A stretch of 64,000 nt of DNA from Vespula vulgaris. Lineage: Eukaryota > Arthropoda > Insecta > Hymenoptera > Vespidae. Numbering within the stretch: the first letter of the stretch is position 1; every line of letters begins with the position of its first letter. Under the pieces are notes generated by a model. The model had not been told where the DNA came from. It worked only from the letters and a program-made list of their open reading frames with translations, and searched no databases. Positions 12,119 to 23,258 of the stretch are shown piece after piece. The stretch covers positions 9,857,001 to 9,921,000 of the forward strand of contig NC_066589.1 in NCBI RefSeq assembly GCF_905475345.1. Reading direction: 5' to 3'. A program made the position numbers and the translations under genes.

Positions 12119-13211
12119 TCAACCATAATTTGTGTCATTTGCATCGTCGTCGTCGTTACAAGGTTCATCAAAATCCCTAATTTTAACATCTGCATCTTCT
12201 CCATATTGAATAATATTATCAATTGTTAATTTTATATCAGCAATACTTTCTTCATCTTTAATATTCAGAGGATAAAAACGAACTAAACTATAATCTTCAA
12301 TGAGTCTACCTACAGCTTCTGTGAGATTACGATATTTTTCATTCCATGGATCATTTTGCATATTAGATAATAAACTATGCGGATCAGGTTCTAAGTATTT
12401 ATCTAATTGTTTTTTTGCACTCTTTGACAACAAGTCCATTTTACTTAATATATTAACATGTGGTATTTCTAGATTTATCATAACGCTTAAAGCTGCCATA
12501 GTACCTGATAAAAACTTTGACCCATCGACCATAAATTGACTGTCCACTATAAATATTCCACATATACGAAAATTCATGTTTTGTAACATTGTTATTAACT
12601 GACGCATAACCGTCATATGCGTATAAAGCTCAATTTGACCAGGACAATCAAAAATAATATAATCATCGTCTGCGTCGCCTAATTTTTCTTCTAACCAAGT
12701 TGAATTTTCTACTAAATATCTATAAAAAAGAAAGAATTCTATATAAATAATCCTATTATAAATATCATTAAAAAAATTTCTATTTAACTTACTCCATACA
12801 AAATACAAGACCACCGTTGGGTCCAAATTTTAATTCATCATCCTCCATGGCATCATCTAATTGAATCAATTCTCTTATGTCAATAAGAGGTTCATATTCA
12901 AAATATTCTGCTGCAGGATCTAAATTTACTATTTCTACCAATTTTCTGTCATCCGCTGCATGCTGTTGTATGGTAGAACAATACGTAGACTAAGAAAATA
13001 CATTTTACATTATCTCAACGAATTATTAATAAATTGATTAATATCACATAGTACCTTCAGTATATCTAAATTATTTGAAGTTATTTAACTTCTTTAAGTA
13101 CAGACATATAGAAACTATATTATTAATTTGTTAAAAATTAATAAGAAATAATAATTAACAAATTACCTTTCCACTCCCGGCAGGTCCCATAACAAGTTGC
13201 GCATACCTCAT
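12119..13211 (-). CDS. GPN3: GPN-loop GTPase 3, 3 exons
   Basis: Exons on the - strand: 13211-13167, 12989-12793 and 12719-12119, encoding 280 residues plus a stop (human GPN3 is 284). Residues 9-17 form the P-loop GPAGSGKST, split by intron 1. The family-defining Gly-Pro-Asn is at residues 71-73 (FGPNGGL). The Walker B/G3 element is FDCPGQIELYTHM, and the G4 element is LSKMDLL. The C-terminal tail is acidic (DFDEPCNDDDDAND). Known role: GPN GTPases act in the cytoplasm in assembly and nuclear import of RNA polymerase II. The start was chosen because MRYAQLVMGPAG matches the family start and leaves no longer upstream frame. An open frame running from 12826 includes intron 2 sequence; the join at 12719 replaces it. 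Confidence 0.96.
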
Positions 13212-14470
13212 TTTGATAAGAGTAAAATTTGTTACATACAAAAATATAAATTTATATTTAAAAATTATTTCCCCTTCGTAGCCTTCGTACACCGTAAGAC
13301 ACAACTAAATGTTAAGGTTATGTCAGTTTATGTTAAGGTTAGTTCACTTCTCTCATGTATCATCACCCTACATATCACTATACACTAGCGTCAAACTATA
13401 GTATCTAATAATCTGATTCAGTTAGTTCGTTATTTATTGCGTCGATGTAAACGGACGTAGTCATTAATTATTCTTTTTGCATTTAATATTTAAACAATAG
13501 TTTATTTGTTTAACGTTATAAAAATGATAACGTACGAAATACTTAAAATAATTATAATTAAAAATTTCAATAATAAAAAATGTTGATTTCGGGATTATTG
13601 GCCTCGTGTAATATAAACATATTCGAGCTTCGGATTAACTTTAACGCTTATCGAGTTAGTCTTCTTTTGTATACGAACGAGAGAACGTCGAATCTCTACC
13701 TCTCTTAAGGCGAGAACAGAAGTAAATATAATAGATTAATAAACGCAAGCTTATATACCGATACGATAGATGGCGGGAGTAGCGTTTCCGATTGTGTTTT
13801 TAGTTCATATTTTGTCCATAGCTGTCGCTAAAGTCGTATACGTGTAAGCGGAACAGCCTTAATCTTTGTATACAAATCTTATTCGTATAGTATTCTTATA
13901 AAAATTACTATCTGATAAAAGTTTGTTATATATTTTTATATTAGTGTTAATCGGTGCAGTTTGTTGCATTTCGATGGCAATCAGAGCAAATCGATGCAGT
14001 TCGAAGCTCGTTGAATATAATATCAATGGTACCAAAGTACTATCAACTTTTTTGTTTTTTTTCCATCTCCATAAAGTATATTTATTTCTCATAAATATTA
14101 TTTTAATGGCATCTTTATAAATTGAAATGTTTATATTCCGATAAAAGTTTATGAGGCTTACATAAGATTACTCAGATCTTTCACGTATAGATTCCTGTAT
14201 GTAGAGATTCTGCTATTTATAAAAACATATTAAAGATTTAGACAAAAAACAATTCCAAAGATTTTAATCATTTCTTTAAAACGTTAAGATTTGATCGTAT
14301 CGAAGTATTAATTGGTATTTTCAATGAGATGGAATGATTTTCTATCGATGTCTTAACTACGATTAGAGGTTAAGCATTCGAGATTTTGTTGTTTATTTGA
14401 TAAGTGTTTTTATGACCGCTTGATGTTTCCTAACGACTTTGTGACCTCATAAAAAGTTGTTTTCAAAGAT
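13212..14470. other. intergenic region upstream of GPN3 and the small coiled-coil gene
   Basis: About 1.26 kb between two divergent start codons, AT-rich. Short open frames on both strands (for example around 13860-14120) have no recognisable domain. It presumably contains both promoters. No motif was convincing enough to list. Confidence 0.4.
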
Positions 14471-14959
14471 ATGGATTGCTTCGATGACGATATATTTGAA
14501 TTTAGTGACAAAGATGAAGATGCTTGCATTTCTAAAATTACATCTCGTAAGGAATTTAATCCTATTGAGGAACATCTTGCGAAACAATTGAATTCGATAC
14601 AGTACAGGATCGATAGAGCGAAAAATGAACTCGAAGAAATCAAAGAAACAGTTCAACACATCTCAAATAATTTACTTCACAAAGCTGTCTTTGGCCAAGA
14701 TAAAAGCGTCGATTCGGACAACGATGTAAGCCACTACATGTTATAAATATGTCTCATCAATTTTTCAATAGATCAATAACAAGTATTTCTTTATTTATAT
14801 TTGTTACAGTTATACACTGTCGAAGGGGAGCCAGTGTTAAAAAAAAAACACGAAGAAGACAAACCTTGCAATTTTTTGGTGTTGAAGGAACAATGGCAGT
14901 ATGTTCTTTTTGATAAATGGATAATAGGGGTAGTACTACAGAATGTATCGTTTCAGTAA
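14471..14959 (+). CDS. small unrecognised acidic/coiled-coil protein (2 or more exons)
   Basis: I do not recognise this protein. Exon 1 (14471-14725) encodes 85 residues: an acidic start (MDCFDDDIFEFSDKDEDA), then a heptad-like helix from about residue 30 to 70 that includes LAKQLNSIQYRIDRAKNELE, suggesting a coiled coil. It ends at a GTAAGC donor. Exon 2 begins after TTACAG at 14810 and adds LYTVEGEPVLKKK, then a compact, tryptophan-containing stretch (LKEQWQYVLFDKWIIGVVLQ). The frame can stop at 14957-14959 (134 residues). However, a strong donor (GTAAGT after TTTCA) lies at that point, and a possible exon 3 from 15136 (after ATTATAG) continues QEKITKAFLSSYIN to a stop at 15187. The true 3' end is therefore open. 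The conserved-looking WxxxxFDKWIIGV segment argues for a real protein rather than chance. Confidence 0.55.
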
Positions 14960-15495
14960 GTATCTTTTCTAGTAATATAACATGATATTTTTTTCTTGCA
15001 AGGTAAATAAAACAATGGAAAGTTTATGGCCGTTTGTGATAAGACATTAATACTATAGGTTGTTATTTTTCAATTTCATAACATGTTACATATATTATAG
15101 CAATGAAATATAACAATTATTTTACAATATTATAGAGAAAAAATAACAAAGGCATTTCTTTCTTCCTACATAAACGTATGTTTATAAAAGTTATTAGCAA
15201 TTTTATTGCATAGACGCTCGTAGGTTTATTTTCCGCGTTGTTTCTTCTTCTTCTTCTTTTTTTTTTTTATTATTATTTCTATGTGTTTTCAAGCTTGTGC
15301 ATTAGATGCAAGCATTAAAGATGTTTTTTAGTCGCTCGTTAATTAAATAACAAAATAATTTCTAGTGGAAGTAATGGATCAACATTTACTTTTCATTATA
15401 AAAATTCTCTAGAATATTTGAATATTTATTACATTAGGAAAATATTTAGGATAATGCAATGTCATTTAAAGTACATTTTTAAAATTATGTTTCTT

Positions 15496-15501
15496 TTTAT
15501 T
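15496..15501 (-). other. candidate poly(A) signal of the sulfotransferase gene
   Basis: AATAAA on the - strand about 190 nt past the sulfotransferase stop. Confidence 0.35.
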
Positions 15502-15691
15502 TCTATGTAATAAGTTACTCTCAATCTCATGACTATTATATACAGATAATATAGCAGTTTTCAACTTTATGAAAGCATGATCTAATGTTTCGTTGTTTTT
15601 CAAATAACAATTTATATTTATATAAAAAAAGGAATGCTGCATTCTCACAAGAAATACGATCGACGTGTCATATAGTTCGTATATTTCTACT

Positions 15692-17663
15692 TCAGTTTTT
15701 GCATATCAACGTAATCGGGTTGTCTTTTCCAAGTGGAATATATTCCTCGGGAGAGTAATCGAAGAGTATAAAATCATACCTATAATAATGATTGAGATTT
15801 ACTAGGAAATCTTTAATATCGTATCACTACTAAATAATAAAAAAAAAAGAGGGAAAAAAAAATACACGTGGATTAAAAATTTCTTTGTACCTAAACATCT
15901 CATAGAGATCATTGATCTGTGTCTTGGACAATTGAGCGAAATAATTTTTCACGACGTCTTTCGTTTGAACACCCCTCGTTGGATTTTTCCACTCTGGTTT
16001 AATGATATGTCCAACGTGTGCCTGCTTTATAAGGAAGTCCTGATCTTCCTACGCAAGATTAAAATTCATTTTTTCTCTTTTCTTTTCTTTCTTTTTTTTT
16101 TTAGAATACATTAAAACGAGAAGTTGTCGTCATCGTGTAACATAACTTACTTGAAGCGTTTCGAATTTAGCAATTATATCGAATCGTACTTGGCAGGGTG
16201 TACAAAAGTTAACTATCGGTGTCCAGTGCATATCTAACTCGTTTCCAGCTTTCCACTGACACAAAAGCCATCTTACAAATTCTTCGAAAAATGGATATCT
16301 CGGTTCATGCTTTCCTTTTTCTCCAAAATTCTTTTTCGAATTCTATAGAATAATTAAAAAAAATTGTCAATCGATCGAAAGCAATGTAGGATTTTTAAAA
16401 CGTTTGTTAAGATTCTTAAACAAATACCTTCAATCTATAATGCCAAACTATATGGGCACCGAGATTACTATGAAACGTATGGGGTAAACTATGCTCCAGT
16501 TTGTCTCTATAGGCACTCAACAATCTCTCGAAAGGATGTCTCACGATTAGAAAGCTGATACTATCGTTTAAAAATTTCATTAATTCTTCGGCCGTGTGTC
16601 TAGGATATTTCTGCCGTGCCAGAGAAACGGGCACCGCTTTAGAGGCTTTCAAAAATTGAGGACTGTATCTGAAAGATTCGTTTTAAACGATCGGCGCAAG
16701 CCATTAAAATACAATATAAATAATTTCAATATAATTTTCAATCATAATACTGTTGTATAATAGCGTGAGAGTAAAAAAAAAAAGGTATTAATTCATTTAT
16801 ATCAGTAATATTTAAATCTCTCGAATATAAGTATTATGAAAAAAAAAAAGAAATATTATCAAGAAAAAAATAAAACGAAGAGATAAATTAGATAAACAAA
16901 GATGTACGATGAGACAAACAAAATCTCTTACCCTGCAAGTAGATTAAAATTATACATCCACGAGGTGGATGCGGCCTTGAATACGTTGCACCATATCAGA
17001 TGATATTCTTTATTTACAAGGAACTCCCAGGCATTGGGCTTATGAAGGGAATCGTTTCCAGGACGATCTAATCCTTCCTCGGCACACTTTTCCGCTAAAA
17101 ATTTTCTTCGTTCGTTCAAACGAGCTTCCGTTTCCGCAGCCCTCGCCTGTTCGATCATTCTCTCCTCTGGCGTTAGGTTGGCATCGTCCTTAAAATATAT
17201 TCCTCAAATATGAACAAATATGGAAGTAAAAAATGAATGAATGAATGCGTTAATTAATGAACGAATAAATGAATGAATGAACTAACGAATGAATGAGTGC
17301 ATTAATGAATGAATGAATGAATGAATGAATGAATGAAAATGAACGAACGAACAGTTTCGTTCATTCCAGGGTCAAGATCCCCCGACAGCACGTGCGTACG
17401 TGCATTGCTAGGACGTATGTCGTTTATGTACATATAACGCAAGTATGTACGTATATATGTATGTACGTATACACCTACCACACCGACCTTCTATTCCACA
17501 CGCAAGGTTAAGTCAATTTCCACAATTAAACTAAACACTTTTATCTATGGGCTATTCGCGCGTCCTACGTTACGTTGCATCGAGAACGATAGAGTCGTGT
17601 TGCAAAACACGTGACATTTGACCTACATACGCGTTCGAAACACATGCACCATATAAATTATAG

Positions 17664-17713
<50 letters not shown>

Positions 17714-19395
17714 CGACCTTTACATCGATCTTATCGTTTTACACGTAGAACAAAGATCGTAGATTGTTAAATTGAATCACATTGAATGTGATAAAAAGGA
17801 ACAGAAAAAAGGGAGCAAAAAAGAAAAGAAAAAAAAAAGAAGAAATAAAAAGGAAGGAAAATTGATCGTATCTCCGAGACAATTTCAATTTGTCTCGGAA
17901 GAACGATGATGCTATAAGGTAAAAAGGAGAGATAAAGCTGACCGAGAAGACCGAACGTATAATAGAAGCGCTGCTTTCCGTTTATTGATTTCGTTCTAGA
18001 GACTATACCACTATTGCAAATGTGGGCCACACCGCCGCACGACCGAAGGGCTGTGGGCGGCGGTGGTGCATCAGTGAGAAGTCGGTCTTGGTGTTCGTGG
18101 ATGCGCATCGGATGCTATACCACACGTATTTACATACATACATACTCACGCATTGTGCAACGTTCGCTGTTCTTCTTCTTCTTCTTTTTCTAATTTTTTT
18201 TTCTTTCTTTCTTTCTTTTTTTTTTCTTTTTCATGTTGCTCAGTTATGCTCATTAACGTTCGTATTAGGCGATACGTGGAACAACGTATTTTTCGCCTTT
18301 GCGATATATTCGTATATTCTTATCGTACTAAAGCACACGTCCATGTAGATATCTCTCTTGATAATTCTTTTAATGCGGTTATTTGTATATCTGAATTGTT
18401 TACATATATCGCCAAGTAATTTCGCGTGCGTTTCATATATTATAGGGATTTATCGATCGTTCTAAAGAAGGAAAAAAAAGAAAAAAAAAAAAGAAAAGAA
18501 ATAAAAGCGAGGGAGATTAGAATCGGGTAACAAGGAGCAAGAGTTTGGATATTCTTTTTTTATTCCTTTTTTTTCTCTTCTAAAACAAACAGATCTCAAG
18601 GTTGATCTTTTCATCGAATTTTTCTACCAACTGTCTCCTCTCCTCTCTTCTCTTCTCTTCTCTTCTCTTCCCTTCTCTTCTTTTCTCTCTTCCTTCCTTT
18701 TTTTCTGTTTCTTTTTCTTTTCATTTTTATCGAGAGTTCGTTTAGCACGAGCGCGATTCGAAGCCGAATCCCACATATATCTTATCGTTCAACTTTGCTG
18801 CTCTTTTGCATAGTTCAAAGAGGCCGTATCGGCCGATCTGCGTGTGTCCATGCGCCGCATTGCGTCTGGAACTTTGCCAATCCGTGCTTGTCGTGTTTTA
18901 AAAGCGGCCCTACAGATTTCGATCTCTTTAAAAGTCTAAGAAGAACAAAGTTATGACGTTCTAAGAATTTTATCGAAAATGTTATATAAGAACGCTCGCG
19001 TATAACGTAATTCGGATAGATCCGTGTCCAATGACGAATTGGATGACCTTAAGATAATCTTCTAATCCTTGGGTAAACGACTGTAACGGTTACGGTTACG
19101 GTTACGCGGCTTCCTAAACGACCTAACTATTCCTTCTTAATTAGACTCAGAAATCAGAGAACGGAAGAAAATAAAGCAACGCAAAGAAATAAATATTTCC
19201 TCGAGTTTCTTGATTCTTTTCGCGTTGCTTTTTCTTCTCTTTTCATTTTCTTTTCACACTCACGTCCAAAAGTGCTCCCTGTTGCACGTTGGTGGTACCG
19301 TCCTGATTGGAAAGGGCCAAAATGATCAAGCCCACGATCGCGGCAGCCAAAATTGCTCGACGAATTCCCGCGAATACGTGGCGTCGTGGTGTCAT
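15692..19395 (-). CDS. carbohydrate sulfotransferase, CHST11-type (chondroitin 4-O-sulfotransferase family), 6 coding exons
   Basis: Exons on the - strand: 19395-19264, 17188-16932, 16668-16428, 16342-16151, 16048-15891 and 15779-15692, giving 355 residues plus a stop (human CHST11 is about 352). Exon 1 encodes a short basic cytosolic tail and one signal-anchor helix (about residues 13-30, AILAAAIVGLIILAL), typical of a type II Golgi membrane enzyme. The 5'-phosphosulfate-binding loop is FKAASTSWMYNF (about 114-125). The 3'-phosphate-binding motif is IVRHPFERLLSAYR (about 171-184). The C-terminal RYDFILFDYSPEEYI also fits the Sulfotransfer_2 family. Expected reaction: transfer of sulfate from PAPS to a GalNAc hydroxyl of chondroitin or a related glycan. 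The exact substrate cannot be read from sequence, so I give no symbol. A TTTCAG acceptor upstream of the ATG (near 19434) indicates an upstream 5' UTR exon. Confidence 0.95.
17232..17354. repeat. (AATG)n imperfect microsatellite
   Basis: A tetranucleotide array with scattered variants (ACGA, AATA), about 120 bp, within the sulfotransferase intron. Confidence 0.95.
17666..17713. repeat. (AT)n microsatellite
   Basis: About 23 AT units with a single G interruption, within the sulfotransferase intron. Confidence 0.95.
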
Positions 19396-20705
19396 CTCCC
19401 TGAGAACGTTCTTCCTTCTGTACTCATATCGGACTGAAACAAACGAATGAATTCCTTTTTTCCCTTTCCCTCTACGTTTCATATTCTTTAACACTGAAAT
19501 ATCTCGACGTTCGAAATAAACAACCATTTTGTTTGTTATATAAACGTAGAATATATAAAATCGCTGACATTGTCAGGCGCCTTCTTTTTTCGCGTTTAAC
19601 ACTTGGATGCATACTTTTTTCTTTTTTCTTGTTACCTTTTGTTCGTTTGTTTTTTTCTCTGAATCTTCCTCGGAAGTACACTTTTTTTAACGTTCGATTA
19701 TCGAGAAAGGAAGTTAAACGAGAGAAGACAGTACTCGTAACAATTAATTAATACTCGGACAGCGTTAATTTCTATCGCAGCTAATACCGTTCTAGCCGTC
19801 ATTTGCGCCAACGTGTTAATACCGTCGACAATTCGTCAAGAGAAAACCGATTCTTCTGCGATCTTCGTCGATCGTTTTCACGAATCGTTATTAAATATTC
19901 CGATGAGTCGTCTTGCAAAATTTTCGTTATTCGAGAACAAATCAAAATCGAAACACGTCAGGCATTCATTATGCAAGTGTGCCCCGTCGACGATGACACA
20001 CGAAACGTTCGCAACAGTCAGCGAATTTTCGAGGAGATTCTTGAGGCTGTTTGTTTTCCACACGCATATACGTATCCTCCTTTCTAAGTAAAAATTGTGA
20101 GAGACGCTCCTTCCGTGATTAACGTTTCTCACGCGGATTTCAATGATCACTTCCGTGCGATATCGCTCTTACGTGACGCAAATGTTGCAAAATAGCAAGT
20201 TACATAGATGGATTTAAGTTACGCCCTTTTCTTTCTTAATTCGTTGAGAAACGTACGACTTTTACGTTCGTTCATCGATAACGCGCGTTACTATCTATTT
20301 ATTTATTTACTTATTTATTTGTTTTCTGTCGTTCGTTTTCTTTTTTTATCGTATAAAAAAATAAGCACTACTAAATTCTCTACCTTTTTCGGACATACAA
20401 GCCGAAAATCCCGCGACGTCGGGCTTCGTTAGAGCATTTATATCGCACTTCTCTGTAAACGAGCCTCCGAGTGATCCCTTTTATCGTCGTGCTAGCGTTG
20501 TAATTGTCGTCGTTTCGAGAAAAGTCACACCTTTCCTCTTCGTTTTTCGGGATCTCTTCCGGCCGTTCTTCTGGATGACGCACGTGATTCTCGCGCACGT
20601 CTACGCGGAAAGAAATGCGCGAAAGGATCGGATCACCGAACGATCACGGCGGCATCACGTAGATCACTGAGCGTTAAAACGGTCGTCTGCTCGTCTAACA
20701 ATATG

Positions 20706-20777
20706 AACGAGCGAGCGAGCGAGCGAGTGAAAGAGATAGATAGATTGGTAGATGGATAGATAGAGGGAGAGAGAAAC

Positions 20778-20820
<43 letters not shown>
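20706..20820. repeat. compound (GAGC)n-(GATA)n-(GA)n repeat
   Basis: Three adjacent repeat types in series, ending in about 20 GA units just before the trinucleotide array. Confidence 0.95.
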
Positions 20821-20821
<1 letters not shown>

Positions 20822-20862
20822 GCCAGGCGTCCCAACGTCCAGCGTCGTTACTCCTGATGATA

Positions 20863-20946
20863 TTGCTGCTGCTGCTTCTGCTGCTGCTTCTGATGCTTCT
20901 GGTGGTGGTGGTGGTGGTGCTGCTGCTGCTGCTGCTACTACTACTA
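20863..20946. repeat. trinucleotide (GCT/GGT/ACT)n array
   Basis: An imperfect triplet array. One + frame reads as runs of Ala, Gly and Thr. Another reads as a very hydrophobic Leu/Val run after an ATG at about 20858. No upstream start and no matching splice structure link either frame to a gene. Confidence 0.9.
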
Positions 20947-21178
20947 ATTCCAATGGTAGTAGTGGTAGCTGCGGTTCGTCCGTGTACAGTATGCTAAAGT
21001 TCCGGATTGGCTGAATTTTTCGCGGGTCGATTTGCCGACGTTGGAAACGAGCAGCGCAAGCGCGAGACAAGTCGGATAGGTCGGGAGGTCGAGCAAAGGG
21101 AAGGTGTTCCGCAAAAGTGGAGTGAGAGACGAGGAAACACCGACAGGGACGCCGAGGGGGATAGATGAGCTTGATCCA

Positions 21179-22187
21179 ATGCCCGACTTTCTTTACCGTA
21201 AATCGTTCAAACGAGGAAACTGGTACCAGGGACTTTTGTAGAAATAGTACGGATCGTATGCTATTTCGGATCGTGTGCTAATTCATCCGGATGTTCTGTC
21301 ACGGATATTCTTTGATTTATTTCACTTTTAATACGTCGTTTTATTTTTCAGGATATTTTGCTCCTAACAAATACACCTTTTCTTCTTTTCCTTGCAGAAC
21401 GTTAAACGAGCTCAGATTTTATGCCTTTCCGAAAGGCACCAGCGAGATTCACGGCGTCGTTTCAGCTTTCTGGGAAGAGGAGAACGATCTTTGGAAGAGG
21501 GTCAACGCGATCCTCTCGAAGAGAGACAACGTCGTAGCCACGCTTGTCCTCGATCCCATGGATTTTAATGAAAACACGCTCGTCCAGATATACGGCACGA
21601 TTTCCTACGAGAACTTGGATATGGAATTACAGATAGCCGTACCCGTCGTTACTTTCACGTCTCGCGATATTCTACGTGGAACCTACAAATTAAACTATTC
21701 GCAACAACCGAAATACGCCGTATTGGCGTTGAAAAGCGTCTTCGTCGAGACGATCCTCGAGCTTCCATATCAATTCGATTCCGAAAATTTCGTTGATCTT
21801 TTGCGGTGTCTCGATGCCAAGAAAATCGTGAAAAATGCTTATTGCGTCGAGAGTGCCGAGTATTACGCTGTCATAGAAACTTTATCGGCTAACGAGATAA
21901 AGATATCGGCGAAGTAAGTGGCATCAAAAAATGATCTTTTCGATTTTCGATTAATTTTTTTCGAAAATTTGTTTCCCTTGTTCTTTTACAGAACAATGTC
22001 ACGGTTGAAGTTAATCCTGCGTATAATACAAGACGAATCCTCGATTCCCATTACGAAACTCGAGGAATTTAGCTGCGTCGAAGAAGCGGCGGAGGCTTTG
22101 ATAGAAGAATTGGAAACGTATCTCGGTGATCCCAATCTCGCGAGAATCCAAAGAGCAAGGATAAAGAGCGATTTGCTTATACCGTGA
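21179..22187 (+). CDS. unrecognised conserved-looking protein, 258 residues, 3 exons
   Basis: I cannot name this protein. Proposed exons: 21179-21197, 21352-21913 and 21992-22187. The short first exon (MPDFLY plus one base) ends at GTAAAT and joins in phase to the TTTTTCAG acceptor at 21351, reading RYFAPNKYTF. Exon 2 to exon 3 is a clean GTAAGT/TTTTACAG junction. The product begins with LNELRFYAFPKG and an acidic/aromatic helix (FWEEENDLWKRV). It then alternates beta-like stretches (LVQIYGTISYENLDMELQIA, YYAVIETLSANEIKISAK) with a C-terminal helix (EEAAEALIEELETYL). The tail loosely resembles the platform half of an adaptin-ear fold, but this is only an impression. No membrane segment or signal peptide is seen. 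Codon use and uninterrupted length support a real gene. The first exon is the least certain part. AATAAA at 22341-22346 fits its 3' end. Confidence 0.75.
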
Positions 22188-22340
22188 TCGAGTGTACGAC
22201 GAAATCACGTGTGATGAGACATCCCTTAAATCGTGCCATTTCACCTCGTTCTTTCGATTTCGATTTATCGAATAATCAAGCATCTGTAACGTTTGAACTT
22301 CCTCTCAAGAAATTTTTTATTATTTTTTTTATTTTTTTTC

Positions 22341-22346
22341 AATAAA
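22341..22346 (+). other. poly(A) signal of the 258-residue protein gene
   Basis: AATAAA about 155 nt past the stop, after a T-rich stretch. Confidence 0.5.
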
Positions 22347-22467
22347 TTAAGAAAGAAAGAAGAGATAAGACCCGTGACCAGGATCGTGGAAAATGGACTC
22401 GTGTGCCTTTATAAAAAACTTCAAATTTTCTGAAGAATTTTGATTTTATTTTTGCAAACTTTACGTT

Positions 22468-22545
22468 TATATGTATCTATGTATGATGTATGTATATATG
22501 TATGTATGCATGTATGTATGTATGTATGTGTCTATGTGTGTGTAT
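22468..22545. repeat. (ATGT)n microsatellite
   Basis: Imperfect TATG/TGTG tetranucleotide units. Confidence 0.9.
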
Positions 22546-23188
22546 TCGTGTAGTACGTTTATACCGCATTTATCACGGTCAAACGTACGTAATAAATTTT
22601 TCTGGAGCCGGATATGACGCTGAACACAACAATACGCTCGGTCCATCAATGATCGTAGATTGCGATGCTGCCATTTCATTTCGTTTTTTTCTCTTTTCTT
22701 CTTTTTTTGTTAAATTTCTTTGTTCTCTTTCGAGAACATGATCGAAAAAAAACCGACTAAAAGGTTTGATATCCTGCCACTTTTTTTTGATTCTTTTCCA
22801 TTTTTTTATCGTTGCGAAATGACGGGCGTGATATATTATATGTATAGGACATATTCTACCAAGTATATATACGGCAAGTCTGTTCGTAAGATCTATGTGC
22901 GCTCTAAAAGCCGAAGAGACCATGCAGCACGGCTTAAAAACTAGAAATGGACGGGTGAAGTCGAACATTGCCAACGATGGTATGTAGACGCTTTTAATGA
23001 CGTTATCTTTTTTTCCTTCGAGATAATAATTTTTCTTTTTTCTTTTTTTTCCTCTTTCTTCCATTCTTAATCTCTAAAGACGTTTTGTCATCTTCGTGCT
23101 TTGATATCCTTGTTTTTTTCTCTCTCTTTTTTCTTTTCTTTTTTTTCTCATCGTGAACTTTCTCCCCTTTGCTCTTTTTGTTTTTTAG

Positions 23189-23258
23189 CTATCTATCTAT
23201 CTATCTATCTATCTACCTACCTACCTACCTACCTACCTACCTACCTACCTATCTACTT
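23189..23258. repeat. compound (CTAT)n-(CTAC)n microsatellite
   Basis: Seven or so CTAT units switch abruptly to about ten CTAC units, followed by degenerate CTAT/TCTC. Confidence 0.97.

Larger units (their letters stand above)
17189..19263 (-). other. first coding intron of the sulfotransferase gene
   Basis: A 2.07-kb intron between the signal-anchor exon and the catalytic exons. It contains an (AATG)n block at 17232-17354, an (AT)n block at 17666-17713, and pyrimidine tracts at about 18175-18235 and 18630-18720. No additional coding exon was found. Short open frames there are repeat-driven. Confidence 0.7.
19396..21178. promoter_or_regulatory. divergent promoter region between the sulfotransferase and the 258-residue protein gene
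   Basis: About 1.8 kb between two divergent start codons. The half from 20450 to 21180 is clearly more GC- and CpG-rich than its surroundings and carries GAGC, GATA, GA and GCT/GGT repeats. This suggests transcription start sites and 5' UTR exons of one or both genes. Frames through it (for example - strand 21070-20633) consist largely of homopolymeric amino-acid runs from the repeats and are not called as genes. Confidence 0.45.

Noticed and set aside
17232..17354. Regular tandem array considered as a CRISPR-like or satellite array
   Set aside because: The unit is 4 bp with no spacers; it is a microsatellite in a eukaryotic intron.
19085..19106. Three tandem GGTTAC units resembling a telomere-type repeat
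   Set aside because: The unit is not the insect TTAGG repeat, there are only about three copies, and it sits in the middle of a gene-bearing region.
20633..21070. A 145-residue - strand open frame with Ala, Pro and Ser-Leu runs
   Set aside because: Most of it is a translation of the GA and GCT/GGT arrays. No domain and no splice link to a gene were found.
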